In this document: in pieces, positions 40,001 to 52,910 of the stretch
Numbering within the stretch: position 1 is the first letter of the stretch
How the letters are laid out: each line of letters begins with the position of its first letter
From: Acanthaster planci
Taxonomy: Eukaryota; Echinodermata; Asteroidea; Valvatida; Acanthasteridae
DNA: 64,000 bases
Assembly: GCF_001949145.1 (NCBI RefSeq)
Contig: NW_019091478.1
Coordinates: 674,408 to 738,407 of the forward strand
Reading direction: 5' to 3'
Notes under the pieces: generated by a model
The model's input: only the letters and a program-made list of their open reading frames with translations
Databases searched by the model: none
What the model was told of the DNA's origin: nothing
Program-made: the position numbers and the translations under genes

Positions 40001-40772
40001 ACTGAGTGTATGAGATTTGATTCAAATTTAATGTGTGTACATACCAGTCTCTGCATACATGTACGGTACATGTACTGTACATAGCAAGGAACCCACAATG
40101 CTTTGTAACATCTGTATATTTTGAAGTATGTTTCTTTTACAAAATTCTGTGAAAAGCATTAGCCATCTTAGTGCCCTTTAGGGGCAGTAGGGATGAGCAG
40201 ATTCAACAGAACAGCGTAAAAATTAGAAGTGTCATGTCCGTGATATTCACTGATCCACATGTACATTGTACATGTACGTTCAGTTTGACACATCAAACCT
40301 AGATATTTTCACAATTATAGGATCAATATTTATTCTTAGAATAACAAACTACTTTCAGCCCATCAATGTCCACATCATTTTTGAGCACTCAACATCCATT
40401 ACCAGCGGCAGTGTTACTCGTCACCTTAGACAACGTGTATAATAACATCAACAATTTGTTCTTGCAATGGTAACTTTCACGTCTGTTTTCACTGCTTCAC
40501 AGATTGAGAAGTTATGCACAACATAGACAATGCTCAGACGGCACTCCACACTTGTGCTCATTTAAAGGGGAAAACTTGTAAGGCAGGTTCGACATTTTCC
40601 AGCATCAGAAGTGACTCCAAGATCTAATTTTGTTCAGCTTAAATCAATAAATCTACCATCTAAATTTAATGTATATGTGCATTTACCACAAAAGCTGGGG
40701 CCGAGGTGTAAATTACCGGAAGAAATATTTACCAGTTCCAAAATCAAAAATACATTAAACCTTGGCACTTAC
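37087..40772 (-). other. Intron 3 of the PDE11 gene (3.7 kb)
   Basis: From GTAAGT at 40772 to GGATAG at 37087. It contains a full palindromic MITE-like element at 39481-39637 and scattered TACATGTA repeats. No coding match. Confidence 0.85.
39481..39637. mobile_element. Palindromic MITE-like element, best-preserved copy (copy B)
   Basis: The left arm (TTGGCTGCTGTGATGTGGGA, TTTTAACACTTGAGGGTGTC) pairs with the right arm in reverse complement (TTGATTGCTTTGATATGGGA, TTTTAACACCCTCGGGTATG). The stem covers most of the element with a small centre around GGTGCAGCCGAAGGTGC. It lies in intron 3 and has no ORF. Confidence 0.8.
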
Positions 40773-40862
40773 CCTGTTCCGGTCATATTCCTTCATGTAT
40801 GTCTCAAAAAGTTGAGCGTTGTTGATTCCTATCCCACAAAAGGTCAAGTAGGTTTCCATCAA
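40773..40862 (-). CDS. PDE11A: PDE11-type phosphodiesterase, coding exon 3 (end of GAF-A and connecting helix)
   Basis: This 90-base exon encodes residues 358-387. The segment TFCGIGINNAQLFE matches PFCGIAISNAQLFA of human PDE11A, the last helix of GAF-A, and MKEYDRNR starts the long linker helix toward GAF-B. The acceptor is TTTGCTCTGCAG|TTG and the donor is AGG|GTAAGT, a near-perfect U1 match. Both ends are phase 0, joining DEK of exon 2 and KLLEV of exon 4 exactly as in the family. The exon is too short to stand out as a long ORF and was found by homology and splice signals. Confidence 0.95.
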
Positions 40863-43800
40863 CTGCAGAGCAAAGCCAGAAATCAAATAAAACTTTCAAG
40901 ATTTGGTTTACTCAGATTAAAAATGTTGTCATGATTTAATCAGAATTCATCTATCAAATGAGCATTTGCTTTGTTTATGCAGAAGTAGCATTAGTTAGGG
41001 TACACATTTAGCAAGTTTACAACATCAAGCAGGATTGGCTAGAAGTTCCTTATTTCACCACATGAAAGACCAATCATAAGAGAGTCAGCCTATTTTGCAT
41101 ATTAGGACTGTTCCACTACAAGCATGCAAGTAGGTATGTATATTTACATATGGGTGTACATGTACTTCTTTTCTATAATTCCGCATAACTACATGTATTA
41201 ACTGCTCACACACTCATAGTGCATGCAAACACATGGGTAAGGAGACATGTAACAGTACATGTATGTCATCAAGCCAAGTATCTGGTATAGTGTACATTTC
41301 CCAGCTTTTGCCGGATGATTCATTACTTCGGTGCACTGTTCAGCTGACCTCACAAAATACTCCCAGGGCCCCTGAGTTTAAATGGTTTGCTAGTAGGCTT
41401 CACTTCATCAATTGGGTAAGAGCTTGTACATGTAAATGCATGAGTGTGTCTTGGACCAACCCATGTGGTTGTGCAGTATCAGATCTCAGGTTATGTTGTA
41501 TTCAACCGAAATTGCATTAATTGTTCTAAGGGGGTTTGTGACCTTAGGAAGAACAAAGCAAGATATTACATTTCCTATGGATTTGTCCATTGCTATCTAG
41601 TTGGAATGCAAATTCCTTTGAAGTGTGTAGGAGAGGCTCTGCGTGTTCATGAACACAAAAAGTTGTTGCTTTGAATAAAGGAAAGTAATGCGCGTATGAT
41701 TCCCTTCACAATGGTTTTCTTGGACTAATTCACTGACCAAAATGAACCAAAATGGGCAGAGAAGCAAATTCCCTTTTATGGAATTGCTACATGCAATGTA
41801 ATTAAAACATTCTGACACTCAGAATTTCACATGGCACTGTATGAAAAAGTGTTTAATTGCAATGAAAAATAATTGAACTTGTGGCAGCACTTTGCTACAT
41901 GTCCTCGTATCTTGCTGTTATGGAGGAGAGTGCACCGATGTTAGAGAGCAATGAATCCAGTCAAGAACGGTAAAAAGCATGGCCTACATATACTTAATAA
42001 ATGACAGCTTTCCACGTTGAAACACCATCAATGAACCATTTCAAAACCAAGGCCCTACAATAACAAGCTTATACATGCAGAGATAATTTATTCAGGTAAA
42101 TTCATCTGGACAAGGGTAGGACAAATCGAGAATACTTTCAACATATTTTGTAATGTTCCTGGTTTCAGGGATGAGGGTTTGCTCACCTTATTCAAAGAAA
42201 AGGTTTGCCATCTTACTTTGGGGGAAGAATCCTTAATTTGTTTGGTTTGGTTTTTGTTCAGTTTTGTTGTACTGCATGTTTTTGGTTTTGAGAAATGATA
42301 ATGGCCTGCTGGCGAAATGCCTCACAGGATCAAAGCGATAAACTCTTTTGTGCACTTTAGGTTAAACTCTATGCTCCTGCAATGCATGGAAAGGATGTTA
42401 CCTCTTTGGGGGTTTTAAAAGTACTTTTTAAATGCATTCAACTGACTATGTTTTTCTGGACATCTGAGGGTGCTGTTGCTGAGGTGCCATTCAGCAAAGG
42501 CACTGATCACTTTGTTTTAACTTTGTGTACAAATGGCGAATCAAAACTGTTCACACTCAAAACAGAGTGTGTCACAGTCACGTGTGTAAAAGGTGTCAGC
42601 AAGAGAAACAGTGCGAGAACCAATATGCATGCGTACTCCATTCGTTTGCAAGTGCGTACTGTTGATATTAAGTACACCACTTGTTGCCCAATTTCCATGT
42701 ACTTACACAACAAGGAATCAACAAAGAAAAGTAAGACTGGGACAATAACACATAAAAAATTCCAGCATTTTTTTTTCTGTGCACATATCAATGCAACATT
42801 GAGGTTTTCTCCCTCTGGGAAGATATTAGATATTCGCTCATGGGTATGCATTGGCACATACAAACTAAAAAGACACAGGTATGTTATAAAACAGCCAAAC
42901 AAAAAAATGGAAACAATATTGATTGACACACAATGGTTGTAGTGAAATACGGAATAGCATAAACACTTTTCGAGATGGCCATCATGAAAAGGGCCCCGAT
43001 TGAAGCTTTGACTAAAACCTGCCTATCAATTCCTTCTCAATGAAAAAATCCGAGAGCATTCAGGTTTAACCGTGGGGTCTCAGAGATTTATGACTTGCAA
43101 CCATTGTCATTATTGCTTAGGGTCATCAATATGTAGTATTCCAACTGTTGGCATCATCAAGACAGCAGAGCACGGCTTTGCTGTATATATTACATCGACG
43201 ACCGACAGTCTGCGAACCCCAATTGCATGCGTGCCATTGTTTTGAGCCACTGCAATCGGAGGAGATATCAGAGCAGGAAAAAAAAAGGAAAAAAAAAAGG
43301 GGGCAAGCAATTAGGGCACACCAATTTCAAATCAAATCAATGGCAGGGACAGCTAAAGTACAGTGACTGGCACTGGCTCTTAATTACTCGGCATTTGGGC
43401 CCTTATTTCTCTGATGAGCACTGTGTCCGTTATTACAGGCATCGTATATGTATCATGTTACTGAATAAAAACATCGTGAGAAAAAAATCCTTGAAGCAGC
43501 TTCAGTTCATTTGAAAAAATTGGAGCTAAAGTTGGAATCTTTTTAAACTGTATATATCTAGGACATCACAAAACAAAGCTTGCCTGCCGGCATTTTATCT
43601 GGCGGCCACAACTTATCACAATTATGAACATTCAACCCAATAAAACCTATTTTTGCCACGGGTGAGTACGTGACAAACAGGGTACTTCAAACAATTTCTG
43701 ACCAGCAGAGCTAACAAGCAGCCAAAGCGCCAATATCTAATAAACCACCATCCTATTCAAGCCTCTTCTTTTTTTTACCCCAAGTAAATAAATTCTATCC

Positions 43801-45349
43801 GCAGAACAGCATAATCAAATTAAACACCGCTACAGCAAACCAATGGTGCATTGTTGAGAGTGGAAATGACTGCTTTTATGGCAGCTGCAATGTATGTTTC
43901 TCAACAGCTATAGCATTGGCCAAGCAACACTGGAAATCTAGAAAGAGATTGAGAACCACCTCAGGTACATGTACATACATTGTATATGTGGTAACAGTCG
44001 ACAGATTCTTTATGATACAGGGCTCTGGATGAAGTTTCTTCCAGACTGGAGAAGTAAAAGTTCACAAAGCACTCCACAAACCAACAACTGATGTAGGCAC
44101 AATGGTCGACTGCCAACCACAGTGACCATGGTGAAAAAGTATGTACCGTGACACATAATTTTGGACTGACATCTGTATCACTACATCAGCATAAAATCAT
44201 ATTAGCCTAATCAGGAAATTCAGACAGCATCAAACCCGGCCATTTTGTTCTGTATTGTTGGAACAACACATGTTGAAATCGGGAAGAGTTCCAGCAGTAA
44301 TTAATCAGCCACCGGAAACCAAAAAGAGTAAAATTCAACAAGGAAACAATTGAAACATTTACTTAGAAAATGCTTCAAATTTTTCAGACAAGCCTACTGG
44401 CATATGTGCACCGGATGTCCAGAAATGTCCGATATAGAACTCCTTCCCAAGACTTATTTTGGGGATGGAAACAGATTTTGTTCTTAAAACTTGGTCCAAA
44501 CCTTCCTAACAAAGGAAAATGTTGGAGGGCCCACCCTCATAAGCCCCTATTCATGGACAGGAAAGTGAAAGATTTTACTTCAATACCACCCCTCCCTTTT
44601 GGGGCTCTTTTTGTCAAAGGTGGTACGGAAAGCGTTGTTTTTAGTACAGAAGAGTCTCTTCTATTTCCCTTGACCTTCTTCATGCAGTGCTACCAAACCT
44701 CTTCGATGAAACCTTCAAATTCATTCAGTTAAATACTGGCACTTTTTGCCTTTGAGATCCTGAATCACAAAATGGTAACGTCCAAATTGGGCACAAATTC
44801 ACCTGAGTGTTTCTAATGTGGCGAACAAATCTCTGAAAATCTCACATCAACTTTTAAGAAGTTCTTAAAAAATTGTAAATTCTAATGACTGATTATTTCC
44901 ACTACTCATGAGTCATAGGCCTACATGTATATCCAAGTACAACTTTTAATATTGCTCAAGCACCATGAGTACGCCACAATTTGAGAGGTATGTACATACC
45001 GGTACATGTACTGTACTACTACTAGTACAAGGCTAGGCAGCCTTCTGCAGTAGACCAGACGCCTACTATAGACTAGCGGTACGGTAGGCGTGACACTTGA
45101 TGCTGCATTTTAAATGAAACTTAAAAAGTAAGTAGGCTAGCTAGGTCTACAACTTAATAAGACTTAATTTTGGAAATTGGTTGAGTCTTCAAACTTTGAC
45201 GATTTAATTATCACTAAGAGCCTTGCCTGTGTAGGCTAGCACAAAGTAGCAGCGTGGCGAGGTGGGTATCCTGGCCACCGAGAACTGTGCGTTGTATGAG
45301 ATAAAGAGTCATAAATTCTACTTTTCCGCCACGCAAGTCTTAACAGTAC
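40863..45349 (-). other. Intron 2 of the PDE11 gene (4.5 kb)
   Basis: From GTACTG at 45349 to CTGCAG at 40863. A 186-codon ORF on the plus strand (42382-42942) overlaps a 140-codon ORF on the minus strand, but neither resembles a known protein. TACATGTA repeats are sparser than in intron 4 and stop at about 45020. Confidence 0.85.
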
Positions 45350-45502
45350 CTTTTCATCGTGCTCGGTGAACTTTGACCCCAAAATTTTGTTGCTGACCTG
45401 ACACACACCAATGATGTCATCCTCACTGTTTCTGATTGGTAGGCACAACACGGACCGAACTTGCAGACCAATCAGCGTTTCGACGTCTTTGACATGGGAA
45501 AT
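45350..45502 (-). CDS. PDE11A: PDE11-type phosphodiesterase, coding exon 2 (C-terminal half of GAF-A)
   Basis: The exon encodes residues 307-357. It contains SVLCLPIRNSEDDIIGVCQV, which matches human PDE11A GAF-A SLLCMPIRSSDGEIIGVAQA. It is followed by the GAF signature NKXnFX3DE: N344-K345, F351, D355-E356. The acceptor is a pyrimidine-rich stretch ending CGGCAG|ATT and the donor is AAG|GTACTG, both phase 0; the exon is 51 codons. The first 18 residues (ISHVKDVETLIGLQVRSV) align poorly to the family block that normally contains DAYQDxRF, so this GAF-A lacks that segment after splicing to exon 1. GAF domains of this family bind cyclic nucleotide or mediate dimer contacts; whether this GAF-A still binds ligand cannot be told. 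Confidence 0.95.
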
Positions 45503-48085
45503 CTGCCGAGGAAAAATTAAAAATTACTACAAATCAATTTCTTTCAAATTCAAAACCTTAATAAGATGCCTTAATTCTCACGGTATATCTTCAGGACAAT
45601 GTAGCATTTCTAAAGACAATAAAACATTTTAAAGGGGAAGGCTCGTCCACACAATTTTTATCTGTACTGCAAGAAAACACTCTAATGCAGTCGTTATTAT
45701 GCGTTCAAGTTGTAGCCTAGTCCATTAATGAGAAAATTGACAGGTTTTCGTGACAGATTTTGTAAGAATTCGGTGCCCATGGTCTCCAAGCATTTCGGTT
45801 TCGGCTGAATGCTCCCATTTGCAAAATGAGGCACTTCCACACTTCTAGTTCTTAGAGGGCGTTTCAGAATAAAGGAAGTTCTAAAAAAAATCGTCGTACA
45901 AAACATAGTTCCTCAAATTTTGAAAAGGATTAAAGGGCTGGACACATTAATCTTGTACTCAGATAATTCGCAAGTGCAAAGTCAAGCTAAAAGAAACCTA
46001 ACGTTTCTCATGATGTCCAACTTAAAAAGCCAACATCGGTTGCTTAAAATGGAGGACCTTCAGCTGGAAAAGGAGTGATCCATGCATATAAAAGCTCCAT
46101 TTACCAGTTGGCAAATACTATTCAGAAGTTCTCAGCGCAAATGTAATATTTATTTTAAGAAAGTACTGACCATCTTTGAGCCGTAATGATTATAATCAAA
46201 CCCATTTGAAACTCAAAAGTGACCTTCGATTTAGCTATTTATGCAATGCATTTAAATTACAAATATTGTTTCCATTGAGAGGCCTAAATCAACCAGCAAA
46301 CAACTTCAACATGCTTCCAATCAAATTGTTTTTGCCGCTTTTGTTTTCTTTCCTGATTCACTTCATTTAACATGATCCAAAAATAACAGATATTAAGAAA
46401 AACGAACGGTACTTGTACACACATTCACGAGAAAAATATCCTTCCTTGATTTCATATAAACTCAATAATTGGACAAACTTAAAACAGTAGGCCTATCATT
46501 ATGCAAAGGAATCATTCTAGCAGGTATATCATGCAGATCATGTAGTGAAAGAAATATGCAATAGCCAATCCAATAAAAGCCCAAAACACTGAAATGGATT
46601 GACTCTCATCAAACAAACGGAAAGGCCATACAAATTAAATGTCTTTCTTGGCTTCCATGAATCTTTAATTTGAGTGTCAACTTTGGCTGGTAAAATGGAG
46701 TTTTTAAACAAAAGAACTACAGCGCACACTGTCCTGTTTTCACGAAAACAAACCTGGATGCATTAATTGTGAGAAGGAATCCCCAGTATGAACCAAATTG
46801 ACAAAAAATTCTCAACTTCCAACCCGTGTTGATGAAAATGGTATCAGCTTTGTAGATGGCCTGGATGATCCATACAGGCTACAATCCAAAGAAGTGCAGG
46901 CCTATAATTTATGGTCCCACGCAAAAAAACGTTTTCCCTTAAAAGAAAGGGAAAAACCGGTTCGCCTATCGTAAATGGGCTTACTGCCCGCATGACCACG
47001 TTATGATTGCCTTGTAAGGTGACTTGCGTTTGCAGTCAGAAGCCAATATTCGGCTACTTGTTGAAATGCAGCGCTTTCAAATTTACGAGGCGGGTGAGAG
47101 CCGCCGTCCTGATCAGGCCAATATCGAGGTGCTTGTGACCCGCAACAACATCGAGTTATTCGGTTTCCCCCATTTGCCCACTCGGGATCCCTAGAGAGCA
47201 ATCAACGCGTCACGCTTGACATTTTCATTTTCACGAAAGATGAACCACTTTGAGGTTGCATTACCTCACCCTGGCGATTGTTGAAGGCGAGATAAACTGC
47301 GCGGGAGAGGAACAAATGTCGGGATGCTTGATATCAAACTTGGCATTTGAGGTTATGGATTTCTGCTGAACGTAATGTTCCAATATGAGCAGCGCCTGAG
47401 TGAGCTCGGCACGGGTAACATTTACCGGCCTACAGCCTAAGGTCACCGCAATTCACAACGAGGTTGCCTTCCGAATGCAAGGTTCGATTTATTTTGACAG
47501 GCAGTTTGTTATAGCTTTGCCGGTTCTGACGAAAGTGTGAATGCTACAGCAGCCAATAAAACAGCCTTGTCCCCCCTTGCCATTTAGTTTATTTGCACTG
47601 CTTATCACTTAGACTCAGTTCAGATCTCTTGTCAGGTGGGTGGATGGGGTCGAACAGTGGATTCATTTCGTTTCCCGCAAGAAAAGTTTGAGGGCTCATT
47701 TGTGGAGGAAGAAGGGGGAGCAGTACAATTCCAAAAATGAGAAAATATCACAATTATCATTATGTCTGGCGGCCACGTTCAAAATGACCACTATGGCTCC
47801 ACCGACCGTCACACCAACGATGGATAGTTAATTAAAGTTTAAAGTTTAAAGATTAAAGTTAATCGATCATTGGAACCAGGATTTGGCGCACGGTCGCATT
47901 GCTAGTAATGATAATAGAAACATTTTTCAATTAAGTGCGGAGATAACCACCGACATGAAAATAACTGTAGATGACAGACAGCCAGAACACAAGGAGAGAT
48001 ACAACCAAGGATGAAATGTTATAGGACAGTCGATTTCGAAAAAAATAAGGCCGTTTAATTCAGTTTTCGCGCCAAAGCCACATTG

Positions 48086-48093
48086 TGACGTCA
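48086..48093. promoter_or_regulatory. Perfect palindromic CRE (TGACGTCA) in intron 1
   Basis: GTGACGTCAC context. CREB/ATF-family consensus. Functional use unknown. Confidence 0.35.
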
Positions 48094-51000
48094 CAATCAG
48101 ATCAAATATTCGTACTTCGATTTCGCACATTTTCACTGCCCAAGTCAACTCGCTTCGCTTGCGAAATCGTCAGAATGAACCGGCCTTTAGTTCGTTGGAG
48201 GTCCGTCGAGTGGTGCAGTATTGGGCGAAGCAATTATTGACTGGCGGTCGAACCATAGTTGCGGCGCGAGCTTGCCTCTTGCAAGATCGATCATAAGTTT
48301 GGCTGTACCCGTGGTTTTCAGGTGTGACACCGTGCAAAAAATCAAATTTGCTAATTGTTGAACCATTTAAACCATTTTCTGGTAAAGGGCAGATGAAGTT
48401 AGTTTAAAATTCGTTTTGCGACCCTTCCTACACACTAGCATCTACTGCTAAATACCCTGTTGATTCCACGGTCATGTGCATAAACAAACAAAGTAGTCCA
48501 GGAGGCCTCAAACAGCTGGTGCAGCGTGCAGAAAATGCCTTTTTTATTCGAAAATCCACTTTCACTTTTGCAAGGAATATAATGCGTCTAATGGATCCCC
48601 CCTTTCAGCTTGATTCATAACAGTATAAGCAGCATAGCTGTAGGTCTGTTTGTTTCACATGGGTCTGGATCTTGAGCAGCAATCCCAAAGCTGGTTGGCT
48701 CCATTGAAGGATCACTGATCGCGATGGCCCAATCAGGCCCCTTATTCACGGCGTAGAGCATATATGGCATCATAGTTGCGAGCTGCATGATAGTCACTAC
48801 CATGTGTGTCACTATGGAAAATGAATGATATTTAACCTCTGAGTAAATATACATCATTAACTTCTAGAGACGGATCAAGGTTTTTTTTTAGATATAGTCA
48901 ACTATAGAGACTATTCAACCATCATGTCTCAAGTGCGCGGAATGTGAGAACGTGTAAAAATACCGGTACATTATTGTGTGCTGCATAGCCTATAATAATA
49001 CGCCTTAAAAATCCATCACGTGCCTGGGCCATTCTCCACGTTATTTCATTAACACATGTTGAACATTTAAAATATCAGTAAACGTGCCAGTGCCTTCAGG
49101 CGAGCTCTCTGGCCATTGAACATTTTCATTACAAAATTAACCAACAAAGTGTATAAAATTGTCTTTCAATGACTGTTTCTTCTGTATGAAGTAGAGCAAA
49201 TCATTTCAGGGGAGAATACTGCAGACACCGGTACCGTACTTTATCAGGGAAGAGATTTGGATTTTTCTAATGAAGTGTCTCGTGAATATAGGCTTTCCTG
49301 GCCCGTTTCACGAAAATAAAGTAACATGAAATTTCTCCTAAAGCAATTGTCATGAATTATTGTTTTTTGGTGTCAAATCAAAGTTTAGAGTGTTATCTTT
49401 TCAAACCTGAAGGCTTAATTTAAATTTCCTAATGCATGATGGAGATAACCTCGATCATATGTAAGTCAACTGCTTTTGCTTGTTCTATCCATTGGCATTT
49501 ACAACAATCAAAACGCTATGTTTACGCCATTTCACACCGTAAACACGTGGAATCACATTCACAGAATGGGGCTCCTGCTAAACAGGGTTCTGTTGTATAT
49601 ATTATATTGAAATCTCATTGACTTTCCATCGCCAAACAAACAGAATCCTGCAATGGTTCGAAGTGGCTAATATACCAGAGGTAAACAAGGCCAGCGCCTT
49701 GTTTCACATTGACTCACAAATTTAACCGAAGTTGTTTTCTCTAAAGCAAACTCGTGAAACTTAAAAACTATACAAACTCTGAAATTGCATAATGACAACA
49801 ACCATCACCTTCTGAAATAAGCTTCACTTTCATCGAGTATAAAACTAGAAAGAAGTTCCAAAAAAGCAAAGAACCAAGTGAATTCGGTGATGGCAAATAC
49901 ACTTGCAAGATGAACCCCGTGTAAACCTCCATTGGACAAATAAATTATGAGTTGTGTAGCGCAACTGAAAATATCTCCGTAACGCAACACGAGCTTCGAA
50001 TAAAATTTTCAATTACAAGCTTTAATTTGATACCAAAACAACGATTACTGACAATTTCACTGGTAGAAAATAAATTCTATTTTGGGCTGCGTTTTTTTGT
50101 TTGCAACACGGATGCGTGAATTTGAGCATGTGCAGATGAAAAGGAACGTTTTTCTGCTGAAATTGGAGAAAACCTAATTTGAAAAGGACAAATTAGAGGT
50201 TTCAAATAGGTGACTGCGTATTTTCTTCCACAAGCTTGTGACGAAAAATACTCACGGTCATGAAATACGGAAATGGGACATCAGGTAATGATGTGAAGAA
50301 ATATTTGACTTTATCAATCAATTAGTTGAATTTTCACACAAGGCCAAAATGTTACTTCGCCTGATTATAGGAGTGTATACATGTATTCAAACAAGCAACG
50401 TATTGTTTAAGAAAAATATAGTATCTCCATCCAAAGATGACCAAGAGGGGAAATCACCTTTGAACATCATGAGACTTCAATTCCAGGAGATGAAGTTGAA
50501 CGTGAATAAAGTTTGCTCCCTGCCCCAGCGCCCCCCACCCCACCGCTCTCTTAACTCGCTGTCCCCGCGTCTCCAGTCGTAAATCACTGTCTCTGGCGAT
50601 GAGGAGGCGGCGAGTTAATGATCTTGTTCCATTCTGGGAGTTCCTCGTTTATCAATTTCCCATTGCGCCAGAGGCCTCATTGCAGGGACCAGAGATGAAG
50701 CATGTCGTTCCATTAAGGTCCCCATCGAAGCAATCGCATCATTACGGGTGAGATTCGTGAGCTTGTCTTGACCATACAACTTTTAAAACTGCCAGCAATG
50801 GCTATAATGTAAATGGATACCCCACTTTTCCTTCTCTTTCTGTCGCGTTTGCGCCCCTTGTCCGATAATTTGTTGACGAGCGATGTGACAGTTAGCAAGT
50901 CTGCCGCCCCTCCTTGCAAAGGAATTCTATTTTCACCGCGTCGAGGCGCGAAACTATGGGGGCTGGGCGTGGGTGGTGGCCGAGTGTGCGAGTTATATAG

Positions 51001-51780
51001 ACAGTCGGTCGTCAAACTACCGTGCCACAAAATGTCGGCACATGTTTCGCTTGATCTCTCATGCACGCGCACTGTTAGCACACTTCAAAATCGAAACTGA
51101 AAAGTGCATTTAAAATTGGCGAATTAGGCTGAAATTTCTCAATGCATCTGAAGCCCAAAAAGTCAAAGGAACGTGTAGTACGTGCAATCGAGCCAGGTCG
51201 ATAGTCAGGTCTTGTTTGTGAATTCGCCTACCAAGGTATACGTGACTTTCAAGGGACGGTTTGTCAGTTTAATTTGCAGTTGTCGGCCATTTTCAAATGC
51301 CAGTGTAGTCCTAAAATAGACCCAGGTGCTTTGTTTGGCCCAAGTCCAAGGGATGAAAAGCTCCCAACAAGCTGTCTATAAGTCACAATGGGTCAGCTTG
51401 ATGTTTCAGAAAGACAAGGTCATTCAAGAATAAAGCACCTATGGCTGCGCAATTGCTGTTCCCCAAAGACCTCAGATGCGCTTCAGTATGGCAGCACCGA
51501 GCTTGCACTAAATTAAATCAACTGGTTCCCACATCTAATGAACAGGAATATGTTGAAAGCGTATCCTTTCCGAAATTCCTTCATACTGTTTGCTTAATAG
51601 TTACGGTCTCTATTTTACCCTAAAAGGGCTGGGTTATTTTGGCTAGGTTATCTCCAGCCCGGGGGGGGGGAAGGGATGGTTCTGCCCCCAAGAACTCTGC
51701 TATGCCATGTTCGATTTTTAAAATCTTTACTCACGGGTAAAACTCTCTCTATCATTACAAAATATTGTAAATTTTGAACT

Positions 51781-51950
51781 ATACGTACGATTCACAATAA
51801 CGCGCCACCAAGAGTTTGCAACACGCTGGCCAATCATAACGCGCGAAATTTGTAGACCTTTCCAAACATTGGGTCGACAAATTTCGCGCAATGTGATTGG
51901 CCAACGCGTTGCAAACTCTTGGTTGCGCACTATTGTGAAACGGCCGTATT
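51781..51950. mobile_element. Palindromic MITE-like element in intron 1
   Basis: The left arm 51781-51857 (TTCACAATAACGCGCCACCA, AGAGTTTGCAACACGCTGGC, CAATCATAACGCGCGAAATT) pairs with the right arm 51871-51950 (reverse: TTCACAATAGTGCGCAACCA, AGAGTTTGCAACGCGTTGGC). The stem is about 77 bases with few mismatches and a loop of roughly 13. No ORF function. Confidence 0.85.
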
Positions 51951-52124
51951 AAACGCATTATTTTGTTATTACGGTTTTTTGAAGTTCATGGCCACATGCG
52001 TGCCAGCCCGCGTACATTGAGCCTCGCAGTGGAAAGTATACATTTTTTGGCTGACCTATCTCGGAAAAATCCGCGCTGCGCAAGAACTCTATATCCGATC
52101 TTTGCACGATATGGAGTCAAAATA

Positions 52125-52910
52125 GAGCCTGAAAGTAAAAGGTCACGTAGCGAGCCTCCAGAACCCTCTCGCGGCCCTCCTATGGGGATTTTACATTGGG
52201 CCGTCCTATCACATTCGATCATTTTTGGAAGAATATTTCTTAACTGAAACCACCCCATGAAACACCCAAGTTGGAATTTTACCATTGTCTTCCTCAAGTA
52301 ATATATAGGAAAAGTCACATGGACATGGGTAAAAAACCAATTTTCTTAAAGACCTTTCACGTCCGGCGATATCGTACCTAGGTCTCCATGTTCATGCACG
52401 TTTGTCTTCACTGCCTTGCTTACGTGAAAACGAGATTGTACAACGTTGCCAAGATTTACCTACTTGCAGTCGATAGTTTCAAGATTCCGTTGAGTTGACA
52501 TCACACAGTTGTCAGCAAAGGTTAGATAAAAGAAGTTTATTACTTATCAATTGTAAGACTGCGTAAAAAAATTTGATCTGTTTTTATTTCGGCTTTTACC
52601 GACGGACTACTGTAAATGTCCATCTGCGTACGAGACTGCCTCATTGCACTGCTCTTCAAGTATTTTAGATTTCCGGAAGTCATGGGTCAATTTTTGCCAG
52701 GATATTTCTCTTTTAGGTCAGGTGATTTTTCATTTTCTATAAATTGGGGGGCAAATATTTTCCAAAGCCCCTTTTCTGAGTTGGATTTTTTAAAAGAAGT
52801 AAATGAATGAAAAAATATTACAAACTCTAAAATCTTTGCACGTTATTTTTCCTATCCAAGGGTTCCGGAAGCGCGCCATCAGGGGTCAACTTTCAGGCTC
52901 CATTATCGCA
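52125..52910. repeat. Spaced inverted repeat, arms 52125-52175 and 52858-52910
   Basis: The left arm contains AGAGCCTGAAAGTAAAAGGT followed by GCGAGCCTCCAGAACCC. Its reverse complement matches GGGTTCCGGAAGCGCGCC and TCAACTTTCAGGCTCCATT in the right arm. The match weakens on both sides. It may be the remains of a fold-back element about 0.8 kb long or two independent copies of one repeat. Confidence 0.45.
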
